Below are positions 1 through 9,793 of a stretch of DNA of 64,000 nucleotides, piece after piece (positions within the stretch are counted from its first letter, which is position 1; every line of letters begins with the position of its first letter). The notes below the pieces were generated by a model, which was given only the letters and a program-made list of their open reading frames with translations, was not told where the DNA came from and did no database searches. The position numbers were made by a program, and so were the translations under genes. Source of the DNA: Streptomyces thinghirensis (lineage in GTDB: Bacteria; Actinomycetota; Actinomycetia; Streptomycetales; Streptomycetaceae); the NCBI GenBank assembly GCA_021502835.1, contig JAKFGP010000008.1, positions 186,001 through 250,000 of the forward strand, in the 5' to 3' direction.

Positions 1-524
<524 letters not shown>

Positions 525-812
525 TCAGGCCATACCGCCGGCGACGGCCGGCAGGATCGTGATGCTGTCGCCGTCCGCCAGCTTGGTGTTGATGCCGTCC
601 AGGAAGCGGACGTCCTCGTCGTTCAGGTAGACGTTGACGAAGCGGCGCAGCTGGTCGCCGTTGGCCTCGTCGACGAGTCGGGCCCGGATGCCCGCGTGCC
701 TGGTCTCGAGGTCGGTGAAGAGCTCGGCGAGGGTGTCCCCGGTGCCCTCCACCGCCTTCTGGCCGTCGGTGTACTGGCGGAGGATGGTCGGGATGCGGAC
801 CTCGATGGCCAT
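525..812 (-). CDS. cysO: Sulfur carrier protein CysO (MoaD/ThiS family)
   Basis: A 95-residue ubiquitin-like sulfur carrier. I chose the ATG at 812 because the family alignment begins at MAIEVRIPTIL; the open frame extends upstream without resemblance. The family landmarks FVNVYLNDEDVR and ILPAVAGG are present near the C terminus. After the Gly-Gly that would carry the thiocarboxylate, the frame continues with Met-Ala before the stop, so the reactive GG is not exposed in the primary product. The gene sits between a short leader peptide gene and cysM on the minus strand and is likely co-transcribed with cysM. The frame is intact. Confidence 0.9.
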   Translation of the reverse strand: MAIEVRIPTILRQYTDGQKAVEGTGDTLAELFTDLETRHAGIRARLVDEANGDQLRRFVNVYLNDEDVRFLDGINTKLADGDSITILPAVAGGMA

Positions 813-913
813 GGCTGAGGGCTCCTGTCGGAAGGTGTCGTGGGTTCGGTGAGGCGCGCGGCGGCACGCGGCAGCCCGCCGCGGCGCACGGGCCGTACGG
901 CGGCAGCGGAAGA

Positions 914-1009
914 TCAACAGATGGCGCTGTTCAGCCTGCACAGGTCGACGTGCAGCCGCGCCACGAGCAGCGTGCCCGGCGCCTTTTCGCTCACGTCGAG
1001 AAGAACCAT
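914..1009 (-). CDS. Cysteine-containing leader peptide upstream of cysO-cysM
   Basis: A 31-codon open frame from the ATG at 1009 to a TGA at 914-916, about 100 bases upstream of cysO. The product ends in RLHVDLCRLNSAIC, with cysteines at residue 24 and at the last sense codon. Short peptides with an R-L-x-V-D-L-C-R core are a recurrent feature upstream of sulfur-metabolism genes in Streptomyces. The clustered Arg/Cys codons just before the stop fit translation-coupled control (attenuation or ribosome stalling) by cysteine supply. That mechanism is inferred. I did not resolve alternative RNA structures in the 100-base spacer. Confidence 0.7.
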   Translation of the reverse strand: MVLLDVSEKAPGTLLVARLHVDLCRLNSAIC

Positions 1010-1088
1010 GGGCTCATCGTATCGATTCCCGGTCCGGCATCCGGAGTGTGATCTCATCTACTGGACGTTTCCCGTCCGCCCTGTGATA

Positions 1089-1511
1089 TCAGTACGCCTC
1101 CACGACCTTGACCTCCTCCTCGGTCACCTCTCCATCCACGATCCGGAACGACCGGAACTGGAAGTCGCCGACGCCGTCGGTGTCCGCCGTCGAGACCAGG
1201 ACGTAGTGGGCGCCCGGCTCGTTGGCGTAGGTGAGGTCGGTGCGGGAGGGGTACGCCTCGGTGGCCGTGTGGGAGTGGTAGATGACCGCCGGCTCCTCGT
1301 CGCGGTCGTCCATCTCCCGGTAGAGCCTGAGCAGGTCCTGCGAGTCGAACTCGTAGAAGGTCGGCGAGCGGGCGGCGTTCAGCATCGGGATGAACCGCTC
1401 GGGGCGGCCCTCGCCCACGGGACCGGCCACCACGCCGCACGCCTCGTCGGGGTGGTCCTCGCGCGCGTGGGCGACGATCTGGTCGTACAGGGCCTGGGTG
1501 ATGGTCAGCAT
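1089..1511 (-). CDS. mec: JAMM/MPN+ metalloprotease Mec (CysO-cysteine hydrolase)
   Basis: A 140-residue zinc hydrolase of the JAMM family. The ATG at 1511 begins MLTITQALYDQIVAHA; an upstream in-frame ATG at 1571 lies inside a terminator-like hairpin and is less likely. The metal-binding signature HSHTATEAYPSRTD fits H-x-H-x7-S-x2-D, and an upstream Glu sits in DEACGVV. In Mycobacterium the homologue releases cysteine from the CysO-cysteine adduct, completing cysteine synthesis. Here it may also trim the Met-Ala that follows the Gly-Gly of CysO (inference). It lies upstream of the leader peptide and cysO on the same strand, and the frame is intact. Confidence 0.9.
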   Translation of the reverse strand: MLTITQALYDQIVAHAREDHPDEACGVVAGPVGEGRPERFIPMLNAARSPTFYEFDSQDLLRLYREMDDRDEEPAVIYHSHTATEAYPSRTDLTYANEPGAHYVLVSTADTDGVGDFQFRSFRIVDGEVTEEEVKVVEAY

Positions 1512-1530
1512 GCGGCCAGGATAAGCAGAG

Positions 1531-1567
1531 GGGCCGCCCCGTACCGGTGGGTGGTACGGGGCGGCCC
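1531..1567 (-). terminator. Strong hairpin, terminator of the permease gene
   Basis: A perfect 15-bp inverted repeat (1531-1545 against 1553-1567) with a 7-base loop. It lies between the end of the amino-acid permease (1656) and the start of mec (1511). A second hairpin, GGGGATGC/GCATCCCC with a 5-base loop, is at 1598-1618. Read on the minus strand, both follow the permease stop, so they probably terminate it and insulate mec. Confidence 0.7.
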
Positions 1568-1655
1568 GCATGCTGGACGCCCTGAGCGGTGGCCGGTGGG
1601 GATGCCACGAGCATCCCCGGTGACCGGGCGTCCCGGATGCGCGAGAACGCGCAGG

Positions 1656-3087
1656 TCAGACGATCTTCTCCAGCTCCGGTTCGCCGTGCCGCTCGGTGAT
1701 GTCCGGGTTGCGGCTCTTGAGCACGGCCCAGCCGATGCCGAGGGCGGCGGCCCAGCCGGTCATCACGTACAGGCAGACGCGGGCGTCGGCGTCGTAGGCG
1801 ATCAGGCAGGTGACGAAGAGCAGGAAGGCGATGGCGATGTAGGAGCACACCGAGCCGCCCGGCGCAGGGAAGGAGGAGGCGGGCAGGCGGCCCGCGACGA
1901 CCTTGCGGCGGTAGCGGACGTGACTGATCAGGATCATCAGCCAGGTCCAGATGCCGGCGGCGGTGGCGATGGAGGTGACGTAGCCGAAGGCCTTCTCCGG
2001 GACGACGTAGTTCAGGACCACGCCGATGCCCATGAAGATCACCGAGATGCCGATGCCGATGGCCGGGGTCTTGGTCGACGACAGCCGGCTGAAGACCCTG
2101 GGAGCCTCGCCGTTGTCCGCGAGGGTGCGCAGCATCCGGCCCGTGGAGTACATACCGGAGTTGCAGGACGACAGGGGCGGCGGTGAGCACGACGAAGTTG
2201 ACGATGCCGGCGCCGGCCGGGATGCCGATGACGGTGAAGGCCTCCACGAAGGGGCTGACGCCCTCGGCGAACTCCGTCCACTTCACCACGGCCAGGATGA
2301 CGGTGAGGGCACCGACGTAGAAGAGGGCGATGCGCCAGGGCAGGGTGTTGATCGCCTTGGGGAGGGTCTTCTCCGGGTTCTCCGACTCGCCGGCCGTGAC
2401 GCCGACCAGCTCGACGGCGAGGTAGGCGAACATGACGCCCTGGAGGGTCATCAGGGACGAGCCGATGCCCTTGGGGAAGAAGCCGTCGAAGGCCCACAGG
2501 TTGGAGACGGCGGCGGTGTCGCCGGCCTGGCTGAAGCCGAGGGTGAGCACGCCGATGCCGATCACGATCATGCCGATGATGGCGGTGACCTTGACCATCG
2601 AGAACCAGAACTCGATCTCGCCGAAAAGCTTCACCGAGATCAGGTTGGCCACGAACAGCAGGACCAGGAAGACCAGGGCCGACACCCACTGCGGGATGTC
2701 CGGGAACCAGTAGTGGATGTAGATGGCGGCGGCGGTGAGTTCCGCCATGCCGGTGACCACCCACATCAGCCAGTACGTCCAGCCGGTGGAAGTAGCCGAA
2801 GAAGGGGCCGAGGAACTCGCGCGAGTACTCGGCGAAGGAGCCGGAGACCGGTCGGTAGAGCAGGAGTTCGCCGAGCGCCCGCATGATGAAGAAGATGATC
2901 ACGCCCGCGAGGGCGTACATGAGGATGATGCTGGGGCCGGCCTTGGCGATGTTGGCCCCGGCGCCCAGGGGAAGAGACCGACGCCGATGGCGCCGCCGAT
3001 CGCGATCATCTGGACCTGGCGGCTGTTGAGCCCGCGCTCGTAGCCCTCTTCGGGGGCCTTGTCCGTGTCGACCTGCGCAGAGGTCAT
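1656..3087 (-). CDS. Amino-acid permease (APC superfamily)
   Basis: Inner-membrane amino-acid transporter of the APC/AAT type, about 475 residues when frames are joined. The start is the ATG at 3087 (MTSAQVDTDKAPEEGYERG). The family N-terminal signature LNSRQVQMIAIGGAIGVGLF is followed, after a frame change near 2970, by NIAKAGPSIILMYALAGV and the GELLLYRPVSGSFAEY loop. Later hydrophobic segments include the stretch containing FAYLAVELVGVTAGE. Further frame changes occur near 2790 and 2155, and the C terminus ends ERHGEPELEKIV. The protein sequence resumes cleanly each time, so I read these as base errors. Substrate is not determinable; GABA, proline or aromatic amino acids are all possible in this family. 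It has its own upstream region and a strong terminator. Confidence 0.85.
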
Positions 3088-3257
3088 GTGTGGTGCGCCT
3101 TTCTCCATGCCGACCCGGGCCTCGACTCGGCCTCGGATCGGGTCTCGATCCCCCGGATGATGGAGTTGAGCGGGCCTCACGTCCCGCTCGGTGCCTGGCC
3201 GGCGATCCGCCGGCTCGGTGGCGCACCCGGCCGAACATTCGGGTGGTGTTCGCCGGG

Positions 3258-3282
3258 CGGTCGTGAAGATTTACCACGACCG
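3258..3282. promoter_or_regulatory. Inverted repeat upstream of the permease
   Basis: A perfect 8-bp inverted repeat, CGGTCGTG/CACGACCG, separated by the AT-rich spacer AAGATTTAC, about 170 bases upstream of the permease ATG. It could be an operator or the stem of a short RNA structure. The rest of 3088-3427, between the permease start and the DUF2017 stop, shows no gene. Confidence 0.35.
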
Positions 3283-3427
3283 GGAGGTCGATCACAGGAG
3301 AGTCATGTGACGCACAGCACAGACATATAAGGACAGAAGGCGCCCGAGATGGGCGAAGAGGGGTAATTCTTTGACGAGATCATTACCCGGATTTGAGGAA
3401 CCGCTGAGCGGACACCCTTCCCGGCAA

Positions 3428-4037
3428 TCAGGGCATAAGGGTCGCGACGAGCGACTCCTGCAGTCCGCCGAGCCACAGGTACGCCATCACCATCGGCTTG
3501 CGCGGGTCCTCGTCCGGGAGCCGGTAGAGCAGGTCGGTGTCGTCCTCGTCGGCGATCTCCAGCCGGGAACCGATCGCCAGGCGCAGGTCGTTCAGGGCGC
3601 GCAGCCACTCCTGGGACTCCTGGGGCGACAGCTTCAGCACCGCCCCCTCCTCACCCGCGGACGCCGAGGCGAGGGTGTCCAGGGTGCGGATGACCGCGAG
3701 CGCGTTGTCGCGCTTGCCGGCCCGCAGGTCGTTCTCGGTGTAGCGGCGGAACTCGGCGGAGTACGCCCGCTGCTCCTCGGCCTCCTTGGCCTGCGGGGCG
3801 CCCTCGGGGTCGCCGTAGGCGTCCGGGAACAGGCGCCGCAGCACGGGATCGGAGGGCGGTTCGCTCGGGCCGTCGGCGAAAGAGCTCGGCGAGCGGGTCG
3901 TCGGAGGCGTCCTCGGCGGGGCCGGGGCCGATCAGCTCCAGGAGCTGCACGGCCAGGGACCGGATGATGGAGATCTCGACGTCGTCGAGGGCGACGGCCG
4001 CGCCGCCGCCGGGAAGCGGTTCGAACTGTCCTGGCAT
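3428..4037 (-). CDS. DUF2017 family protein
   Basis: Conserved actinobacterial protein of unknown function, about 200 residues. It starts at the ATG at 4037 (MPGQFEPLPGGGAAVAL) and contains VEISIIRSLAVQLLELI near the N terminus. A frame change near 3875 leads into the larger C-terminal part with FRRYTENDLRAGKRDNALAV and a mostly helical, acidic sequence ending GGLQESLVATLMP. In actinobacteria this family lies directly downstream of clpS, as here (42 bases from the clpS stop), which suggests a link to ClpS-dependent protein degradation. I see no catalytic motif, signal peptide or membrane segment. Confidence 0.8.
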
Positions 4038-4078
4038 GGAGGCGATTCAGCTACTTCCGTCCTGCGGGCGGGCGTGGG

Positions 4079-4399
4079 TCATTTCCGGTCCTGCTGGAGG
4101 GTGGCCCACAGACCGTAGCCGTGCATGGCCTGGACGTCCCGCTCCATCTCCTCGCGCGAGCCGGTGGAGACGACCGCGCGGCCCTCTGTGATGGACGTCC
4201 ATCATGCAGCTTGGTGGCCTTTTTCCTTGGAGTAGCCGAAGTACGACTGGAAGACGTACGTCACGTAGCTCATGAGGTTGACGGGGTCGTTGTGGACGAT
4301 CGTCAGCCAGGGCACGTCGGGCTCGGGTACGGCGAAGACCTCCTCCGCCGATTCGGTCTTCTCGATCTCCATGGGTGCGGCTGCCGTCACATGGCCCAT
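4079..4399 (-). CDS. clpS: ATP-dependent Clp protease adaptor ClpS
   Basis: Small adaptor that delivers N-degron substrates to ClpAP/ClpCP, about 105 residues. The ATG at 4399 gives [20 protein letters not shown], followed by the ClpS core [20 protein letters not shown], which contains the conserved substrate-pocket N-D. Around 4200-4230 the sequence carries what look like three extra single bases, after which the frame is restored and the protein ends [15 protein letters not shown]. The gene is divergent from pncB and is followed by the DUF2017 gene, the usual actinobacterial order. Confidence 0.9.
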
Positions 4400-4498
4400 G
4401 CTGCCACCACAGGGGGCACTCGCACAAACGGGCCTGTGGCCGGCGCCACGCCACCAGGAAATCGTCAGACTGACGAAATGGGGTGCAGCATCCTCGTC

Positions 4499-5843
4499 AT
4501 GAACACAGCGGACCTTGGGCTGCCGGTGGACGTTCCCTCGACGGCGCTCTTCACGGACCAGTACGAGCTGACCATGCTCCGAGCCGCCCTGAAGGCGGGC
4601 ACGGCCGGGCGGCGGAGCGTGTTCGAGGTCTTCACGCGCCGACTGCCGGACGGGCGCCGCTACGGCGTCGTCGCGGGCACCGGACGGGTGCTGGACGCGG
4701 TGGAGAACTTCCGCTTCGACGCGGACGTCCTGCGCTTCCTGCGCGAGAAGGGCATCGTCGACGAGGAGACCCTGGACTGGCTCGCCGAGTACCGCTTCGG
4801 CGGCGACATCTGGGGCTACCCCGAGGGCGAGGTGTACTTCCCGGGCTCGCCGATCATGCGGGTCGAGGGGGACCTTCGGCGAGTGCGTGCTGCTGGAGAC
4901 GGTGATCCCTCTCCATCCTCAACCACGACTCGGCGATCGCCGCCGCCGCCTCCCGGATGGCCTCCGCCGCCGGGGCGCGTCCGCTGATCGAGATGGGCGC
5001 CCGCCGCACCCACGAGCTGGCCGCCGTCGCCGCCGCCCGCTCCGCCTACGTCGGCGGCTTCACGACCACCTCCGACCTGGCCGCCGGCTTCCGCTACAAC
5101 ATCCCCACCGTGGGCACCTCCGCCCACGCCTTCACCCTGCTCCACGACAACGAGCGGGACGCCTTCCGGGCCCAGGTGGACGCGCTCGGCCGGGACACCA
5201 CGCTCCTCGTGGACACCTACGACGTCGCCGAGGCCGTCCGTACGGCCGTGGAGATCGCCGGGCCGGAGCTGGGCGCCGTGCGCATCGACTCCGGCGACCT
5301 GCTGCTGGTCGCCCACCGGGTGCGGCAGCAGCTGGACGAGCTGGGCGCCACGGAGACGAAGATCGTCGTGACCTCGGACCTGGACGAGTACGCCATCGCC
5401 TCGCTGGCGGCGGCGCCCGTGGACGCGTACGGCGTCGGCACCCAGCTGGTGACCGGGTCCGGGCACCCGACGGCCTCGATGGTCTACAAGCTGGTCGCCC
5501 GCGCCGAGTCCGGTGCGGACGGGGCACCGCTGGTGCCGGTGGCGAAGAGGTCCAGCGGCGGCAAGACCTCGATCGGCGGCCGCAAGTGGGCGGCCCGGCG
5601 GCTGGACGACTACGGCTACGCCGAGGCCGAGGTGGTCGGCACCGGGCCGGTGCCCGAGGACCTCGCCGACCGGCAGCTCCTGGTCGAGCTGGTCAAGGGC
5701 GGCACGGTCGTCGCCCGCGAGCCGCTGGACGCCGCCCGGGACCGCCACGCGGCCGCCCGCGCCAACCTCCCGCTGTCCGCCACCCAGCTCTCCCGAGGGG
5801 AACCCGTCGATTCCGACGGAGTACCTGCACGGGGCTCGGGTAG
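4499..5843 (+). CDS. pncB: Nicotinate phosphoribosyltransferase
   Basis: Makes nicotinate mononucleotide from nicotinate and PRPP in NAD salvage, about 445 residues. The ATG at 4499 begins [17 protein letters not shown], followed by the family motif [15 protein letters not shown]. Two apparent extra bases near 4870 and 4910 break the frame; the second part has [26 protein letters not shown] and the phosphate-binding region [30 protein letters not shown] and [12 protein letters not shown] follow. Two more indels near the C terminus blur the last 15 residues. The nicotinamidase gene begins 54 bases downstream on the same strand, so the two probably form a salvage unit. Confidence 0.9.
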
Positions 5844-5896
5844 CTAAAGCTGGTGCCCCTCAACCTCACATCCGATCCAGTCGAAGGACACCGACC

Positions 5897-6485
5897 ATGC
5901 GCCGCGCCCTGATCGTCGTAGACGTGCAGAACGACTTCTGCGAGGGGGCACCTCGCGGTGTCCGGCGGTGCGGACGTGGCCGCCGCCATCACCGAGCTGA
6001 TCGGGCAGGCGCCCGCCGGCTACGGCCACGTCGTGGCCACCCGCGACCACCATGTCGCACCGGGCGGCCACTTCGCCGACAACCCCGACTTCGTCCACTC
6101 CTGGCCCGCGCACTGCGTCGCCGGCACGGAGGGCGTCGGCTTCCATCCGAACTTCGCCCCCGTCGTCGCGTCCGGCGCGATAGACGCCGTCTTCGACAAG
6201 GGTGCCTACGCGGCGGCCTACAGCGGCTTCGAGGGCGCCGACGAGAACGGCACGGCCCCTCGCCGAATGGCTGCGGGCCCGGGAGATCGATGAGGTCGAC
6301 GTCGTGGGCATCGCCACCGACCACTGCGTACGGGCCACCGCCCTGGACGCCGCGCGCGAGGGCTTCCCGCACACAGGTGCTGCTCGACCCGACCGCCGGG
6401 GTGTCCGCGGCGACCACCGAGCGGGGCGCTGGAGGAGCTGCGGGAGGCGGGTGTGGAGCTGTCCGGGAAGCCGGTCGTCCAGTAG
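5897..6485 (+). CDS. pncA: Nicotinamidase (isochorismatase family)
   Basis: Hydrolyses nicotinamide to nicotinate, feeding PncB. The ATG at 5897 gives MRRALIVVDVQNDFCEG with the catalytic Asp in VDVQNDF. Frame changes near 5945, 6260 and 6375 divide it. The catalytic Lys is in FDKGAYAAAYSGFEG and the catalytic Cys in ATDHCVRATALDAA. The metal-binding region is recognisable in TRDHHVAPGGHF. It ends with GVELSGKPVVQ at the TAG at 6483, giving about 195 residues, normal for the family. It is downstream of pncB and convergent with the hypothetical gene that follows. Confidence 0.9.
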
Positions 6486-6498
6486 CGCCCGGAGCCGG

Positions 6499-6915
6499 TC
6501 ACGTCTGTGCCGTCGGGCGTCTGAGCAGTGCCCGGATCGGATGCCACAGCTCCTGGACGAGGTCCGGGCCGCCCACGGCTCCGGGCCACCGGCGCCGTGC
6601 GCCATATGAGGCCGTCCAGGTGGTGCGGGACCGCCGTGATCTCGTCCGGGGTCGGCAGGGGCGGCGTTACCCGCGGGTAGACCGCGCGCAGTCCCAGGTT
6701 GCGCAGCCTGGTCAGGGCGCGCGCCCGGTTCTCGGGCGTGGACGAAAGCGCACGCTGCCCTCCCGGAGCGGCGGGGGCTGGGCAGGTTCCAGTGCCACCA
6801 CCACGTGCCGTTCGGCAGCTTGCCAAGCCTCCTGCGGCCATGCGGTCGCCCTTCCGAGGTCAGCCTGGGTCGGTCCGAGGCCTCCGGACCCGGTGTCAAT
6901 CAGAGAGAACCACAG
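6499..6915 (-). CDS. Conserved hypothetical protein
   Basis: A small minus-strand gene with no recognised domain. Joining frames gives a plausible soluble protein: an N-terminal stretch with EAWQAAERHVVVALEPAQPP, then RARALTRLRNLGLRAVYPR, PTPDEITAVPHHLDGLIWR, and a C terminus ELWHPIRALLRRPTAQT before the TGA at 6499. The frame changes at about 6740 and 6580. The start is uncertain: the open frame is bounded by a TAG just upstream of 6915 and no ATG/GTG is in frame, so a base error at the start is likely. It is convergent with pncA. The long leucine/arginine helix is the only obvious structural feature. Confidence 0.5.
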
Positions 6916-6935
6916 GACGCGCCCCTAAAAACACG

Positions 6936-6972
6936 GATCGGCGGCGACCCGCCAAGGGGGTCACCGCCGATC
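6936..6972 (-). terminator. Terminator of the M6 protease gene
   Basis: Inverted repeat GATCGGCGGCGAC/GTCACCGCCGATC with a single mismatch. On the minus strand it is followed by a short T run (GTGTTTTTAG). It lies 24 bases past the protease stop. Confidence 0.75.
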
Positions 6973-6996
6973 ATAGCTGACCTGGGCAGATGCTAG

Positions 6997-9361
6997 TTAC
7001 CTGCCCGCGGGGCCGACCTCGAGCTCGATCGTCGAGCCGTTCTTGGCCTCCTTGAGAATCTTGATCTTCGTGTTGGTGTCCCGGTGATCTTGACGCCACC
7101 GGTCAAAGTTCGATGACTCGTCGTAGTAGTCGCTCTTGCGGTCGTTGAAGAACCGAGAGACACCCTTCGAAGCCCGGGAAGTACTTCGCCACGTCCGCAG
7201 CTGGTGCAGCGTGACGGCGTCCGTGCGGTAGAGGCTGAACGGCGAGTCGTACGACATGGACGCGGTTGCGCAGCAGCGTTGCCGATCCTTCCACTTCATC
7301 GCGGTCGGGTGCGAGTCGATCGGCAGGACGAGACCGGTGCCCGGGTGCTGGCTGGTGTTGTTGTCCGCCTGGGAGGTGTCCCACTTCCAGATCAGCAGGC
7401 CGTTCTGGTACGCGTAGTGCTCCACCCAGTTCGGGCGCTCCGTGAAGCCGAAGTTGTACGGGCCGGTCTTCAGCGTCTTGTCGTACGACACGGTACTGCC
7501 GGTTCTCGGCGATGTAGTACTGCGCGTAGTCCTTGGTGAAGGACGCGCCGACGCGGGGAAGCCGGTGGCCGCCCAAGCGGCGTCCGCGGTCTCGGCGTTG
7601 TCGGTGAAGAAGCGCCTCGCCGTCCGCGACCTTGATGGCGTCGGCCGTGAAGCCCTTCTGGCCACGCCGCCGTCGGTCTGGTAGCGGAAGCGGAGGTCGA
7701 TCTTCTTGCCCGCGTAGGCGTCGAGGGAGTACGCGAACTTCGTGTACGCGTCGAGCGTGCCGTGCAGGGCCGGCTTGTCGGCGGCGTCGCGCGGGATCGG
7801 CTGACCGTCCACCGTTGCCGTCGACGGCGGTCCAGTTGGCGCCGCCGTCCGGTCGAGACCTCGGTGTAGAGGTAGTCGTAGTTGGCCTCGATGTCGTACC
7901 AGCCGTCGAAGGTCAGCTCGGCTTCGACTTGCCGGTGAGGTCGACCGAACGGCTCAGCGTGTTCTTGAGGTTGTCACCGCTGCCGCTCCACCACTGGGTC
8001 TTGCCCTCGGCCGGGGTGGTGATCTCGGTGGTGACCGCCTTCTTCGGCAGCTCGACGACCAGGCCCTGCTTGTGCTTGGTGTTGTACTCCGCCACGCCAG
8101 CTTGCGCCAGGAGTTGACCCGGCCTTGGCGGTGTCGTAGTTCAGCCAGCCGAGCTGGAGCTTGTCCCAGGCGGTCATGTCGCCGGGCAGGTCGCCGATCT
8201 CGTTGCGGCCGGTGCCGGAGCCAGGAGCCGGACGACATCAGCGTCCAGAAGCCGGTGGAGTTGTCGCCGCCGGCGGTGTCGTAGTGGTCCGGCAGACCGA
8301 GGTCGTGGCCGTACTCGTGGGCGTAGACGCCGGGGCCGCCGTTCTCCGGCTGGATGGTGTAGTCGCCGACCCAGACACCGGTGGAGCCGATCTGCGAGCC
8401 GCCGAGCTTGTTCTGCTCGGGGCCGGTGGCACCGGCGTCAGTGCCGAAGGCGTACCAGCGGTGGGCCCAGATCGCGTCGGTGCCCTGGGCGCCGCCGCCC
8501 GCCGGACTCGTCCTCACCGGCGTGCACGATCTGGAAGTGGTCGATGTAGCCGTCGGGCTCGTTGAAGTCGCCGTCGCCGTCGAAGTCGTAGCGGTCCCTT
8601 CGTCGAAGCGGGCGGCGTCGGCCTTGATCTGGGCGTCGGTGCGGCCGGCCGCCTTCTGCTGCTCGACCCAGGCGTTCAGGCCGTCGCTGACGACGTTCCA
8701 CACGCTCGGGCAGTTGGTGTCGCCGCAGTCGTTGTTGCCGTAGCGGGCCTCGTTGTAGGGCACCTTGACCCAGTCGGAGACCTCGCCCTCGACCGAGTAG
8801 CGGCCGGAGGACTGCTTCTCGTAGTACGTCTTGACCGAGTTGACGCCCTTGCCGGAACCGAAGTACAGGTCCTGGAAGTGCTGCTGGTCGTAGTCCTCCT
8901 TCCAGGCCGTGAGTTGTCGGTCTTCCGGTTGGGCTTGGCTATCTGGTTGTGCAGCGGGCCCGCGTCACCGCCGTAGCGGCTGTCGACCTTGTCCCCGAAC
9001 TCGACCAGGATGGTGAAGATCTTGTCGGTCTTCTCCCGGCCCAGCTCGACGTACTTGGCGTCGCCCTTCTTGCTCTTGAGCTGGACGACGTTGGAGCCGT
9101 CCTTCTTCTTCACCGAGGCCTTGCCGGATATGACCTGCTTCAGGGCCTCCTCGCGCTGAGCCTCCTGAGTTTCGCTCATCGGGCCCTTGAGGTCAGCGGG
9201 AGTCCATGCCCTTCGCGGGATGCGGGTCATGACGGTCCACGGCTTCCGGCCGGGCCGGCGGGATCCGCCTGTGCCACGCCGGCCGCGGAGAGCGTGGCGG
9301 TGGCTGCGGCGAGTGCGACGGTGGTCGCCGCCGTTCTGAACTTCCAGGATCTGCTGGTCGC
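6997..9361 (-). CDS. Secreted M6 metalloprotease (immune inhibitor A type)
   Basis: Large exported zinc protease, about 780 residues. The N terminus is a signal peptide (SWKFRTAATTVALAAAT followed by a small-residue stretch ending near AGVAQAD). A propeptide follows with KQVISGKASVKKKDG and the conserved region VELGREKTDKIFTILVEFGD. The catalytic zinc site is HEYGHDLGLPD in VYAHEYGHDLGLPDHYD. The C-terminal half carries a beta-rich jelly-roll-like region and ends STIELEVGPAGR. At least seven frame changes cut the gene (for example near 7090, 7180, 7560, 7680, 8100, 8500, 8910); the order of motifs is intact. The expected start, GTG ACC AGC AGA TCC, reads GCG ACC AGC here, with GGAGG upstream, so the start base is probably wrong in this sequence. 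It has its own terminator. Confidence 0.88.
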
Positions 9362-9793
9362 TTGAGGTTCCTCCCCCGCGTCCACGCGCGCGGATGGGGG
9401 GACAAGGACATTGCAGAGTCCGCGCACACGTGTTCAACGCGTGTAGTCAAGTGACGACATTTGACTAGAGGTTCACCGGAAAGAGACAGACCTTGACTTG
9501 AGCAGAACAAGTGCACTATGCGGAGCCGGGGTTCGCTTTGCGGACACCGAATCGTGACCGTTGTGGCCGCCGGGGCCGCCGTGGCACCCCGACGGGCGCG
9601 CGGGACCGTCCACTTCCCGGACGTCATGAATCCGTGCGCCCCCCGTGCATCGGTCCTGTCGGTTAGGTCATGCTTACTGCTGGTTCCACTCGGGCACACA
9701 GCGGGTTAGAGTCGCTTGGCGGAACGCCCGGAAGCCGGCGGAAAGCCAGGTCGACAGCACGTCTCACCCCCAGATTGTCTTCACGAGGACACG
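9362..9793. promoter_or_regulatory. Divergent intergenic region with inverted repeat 9444-9467
   Basis: This 430-base region separates the secreted protease (minus) from a small membrane protein gene (plus) and contains no convincing gene. At 9444-9467 is a perfect 7-bp inverted repeat TAGTCAA/TTGACTA with a 10-base spacer, about 85 bases upstream of the protease start; an ACACG/CGTGT repeat lies beside it at about 9427-9445. On the plus strand, TTGACT at about 9493 is followed 17 bases later by CTATGC, a weak promoter candidate. The repeats look like operator sites for a dimeric regulator; the regulator is unknown. Confidence 0.4.

Noticed and set aside
1656..3087. Permease and many other broken genes as pseudogenes
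   Set aside because: Frames resume without loss of residues, essential genes such as murA and ssrA are equally affected, and single-base errors explain all cases.
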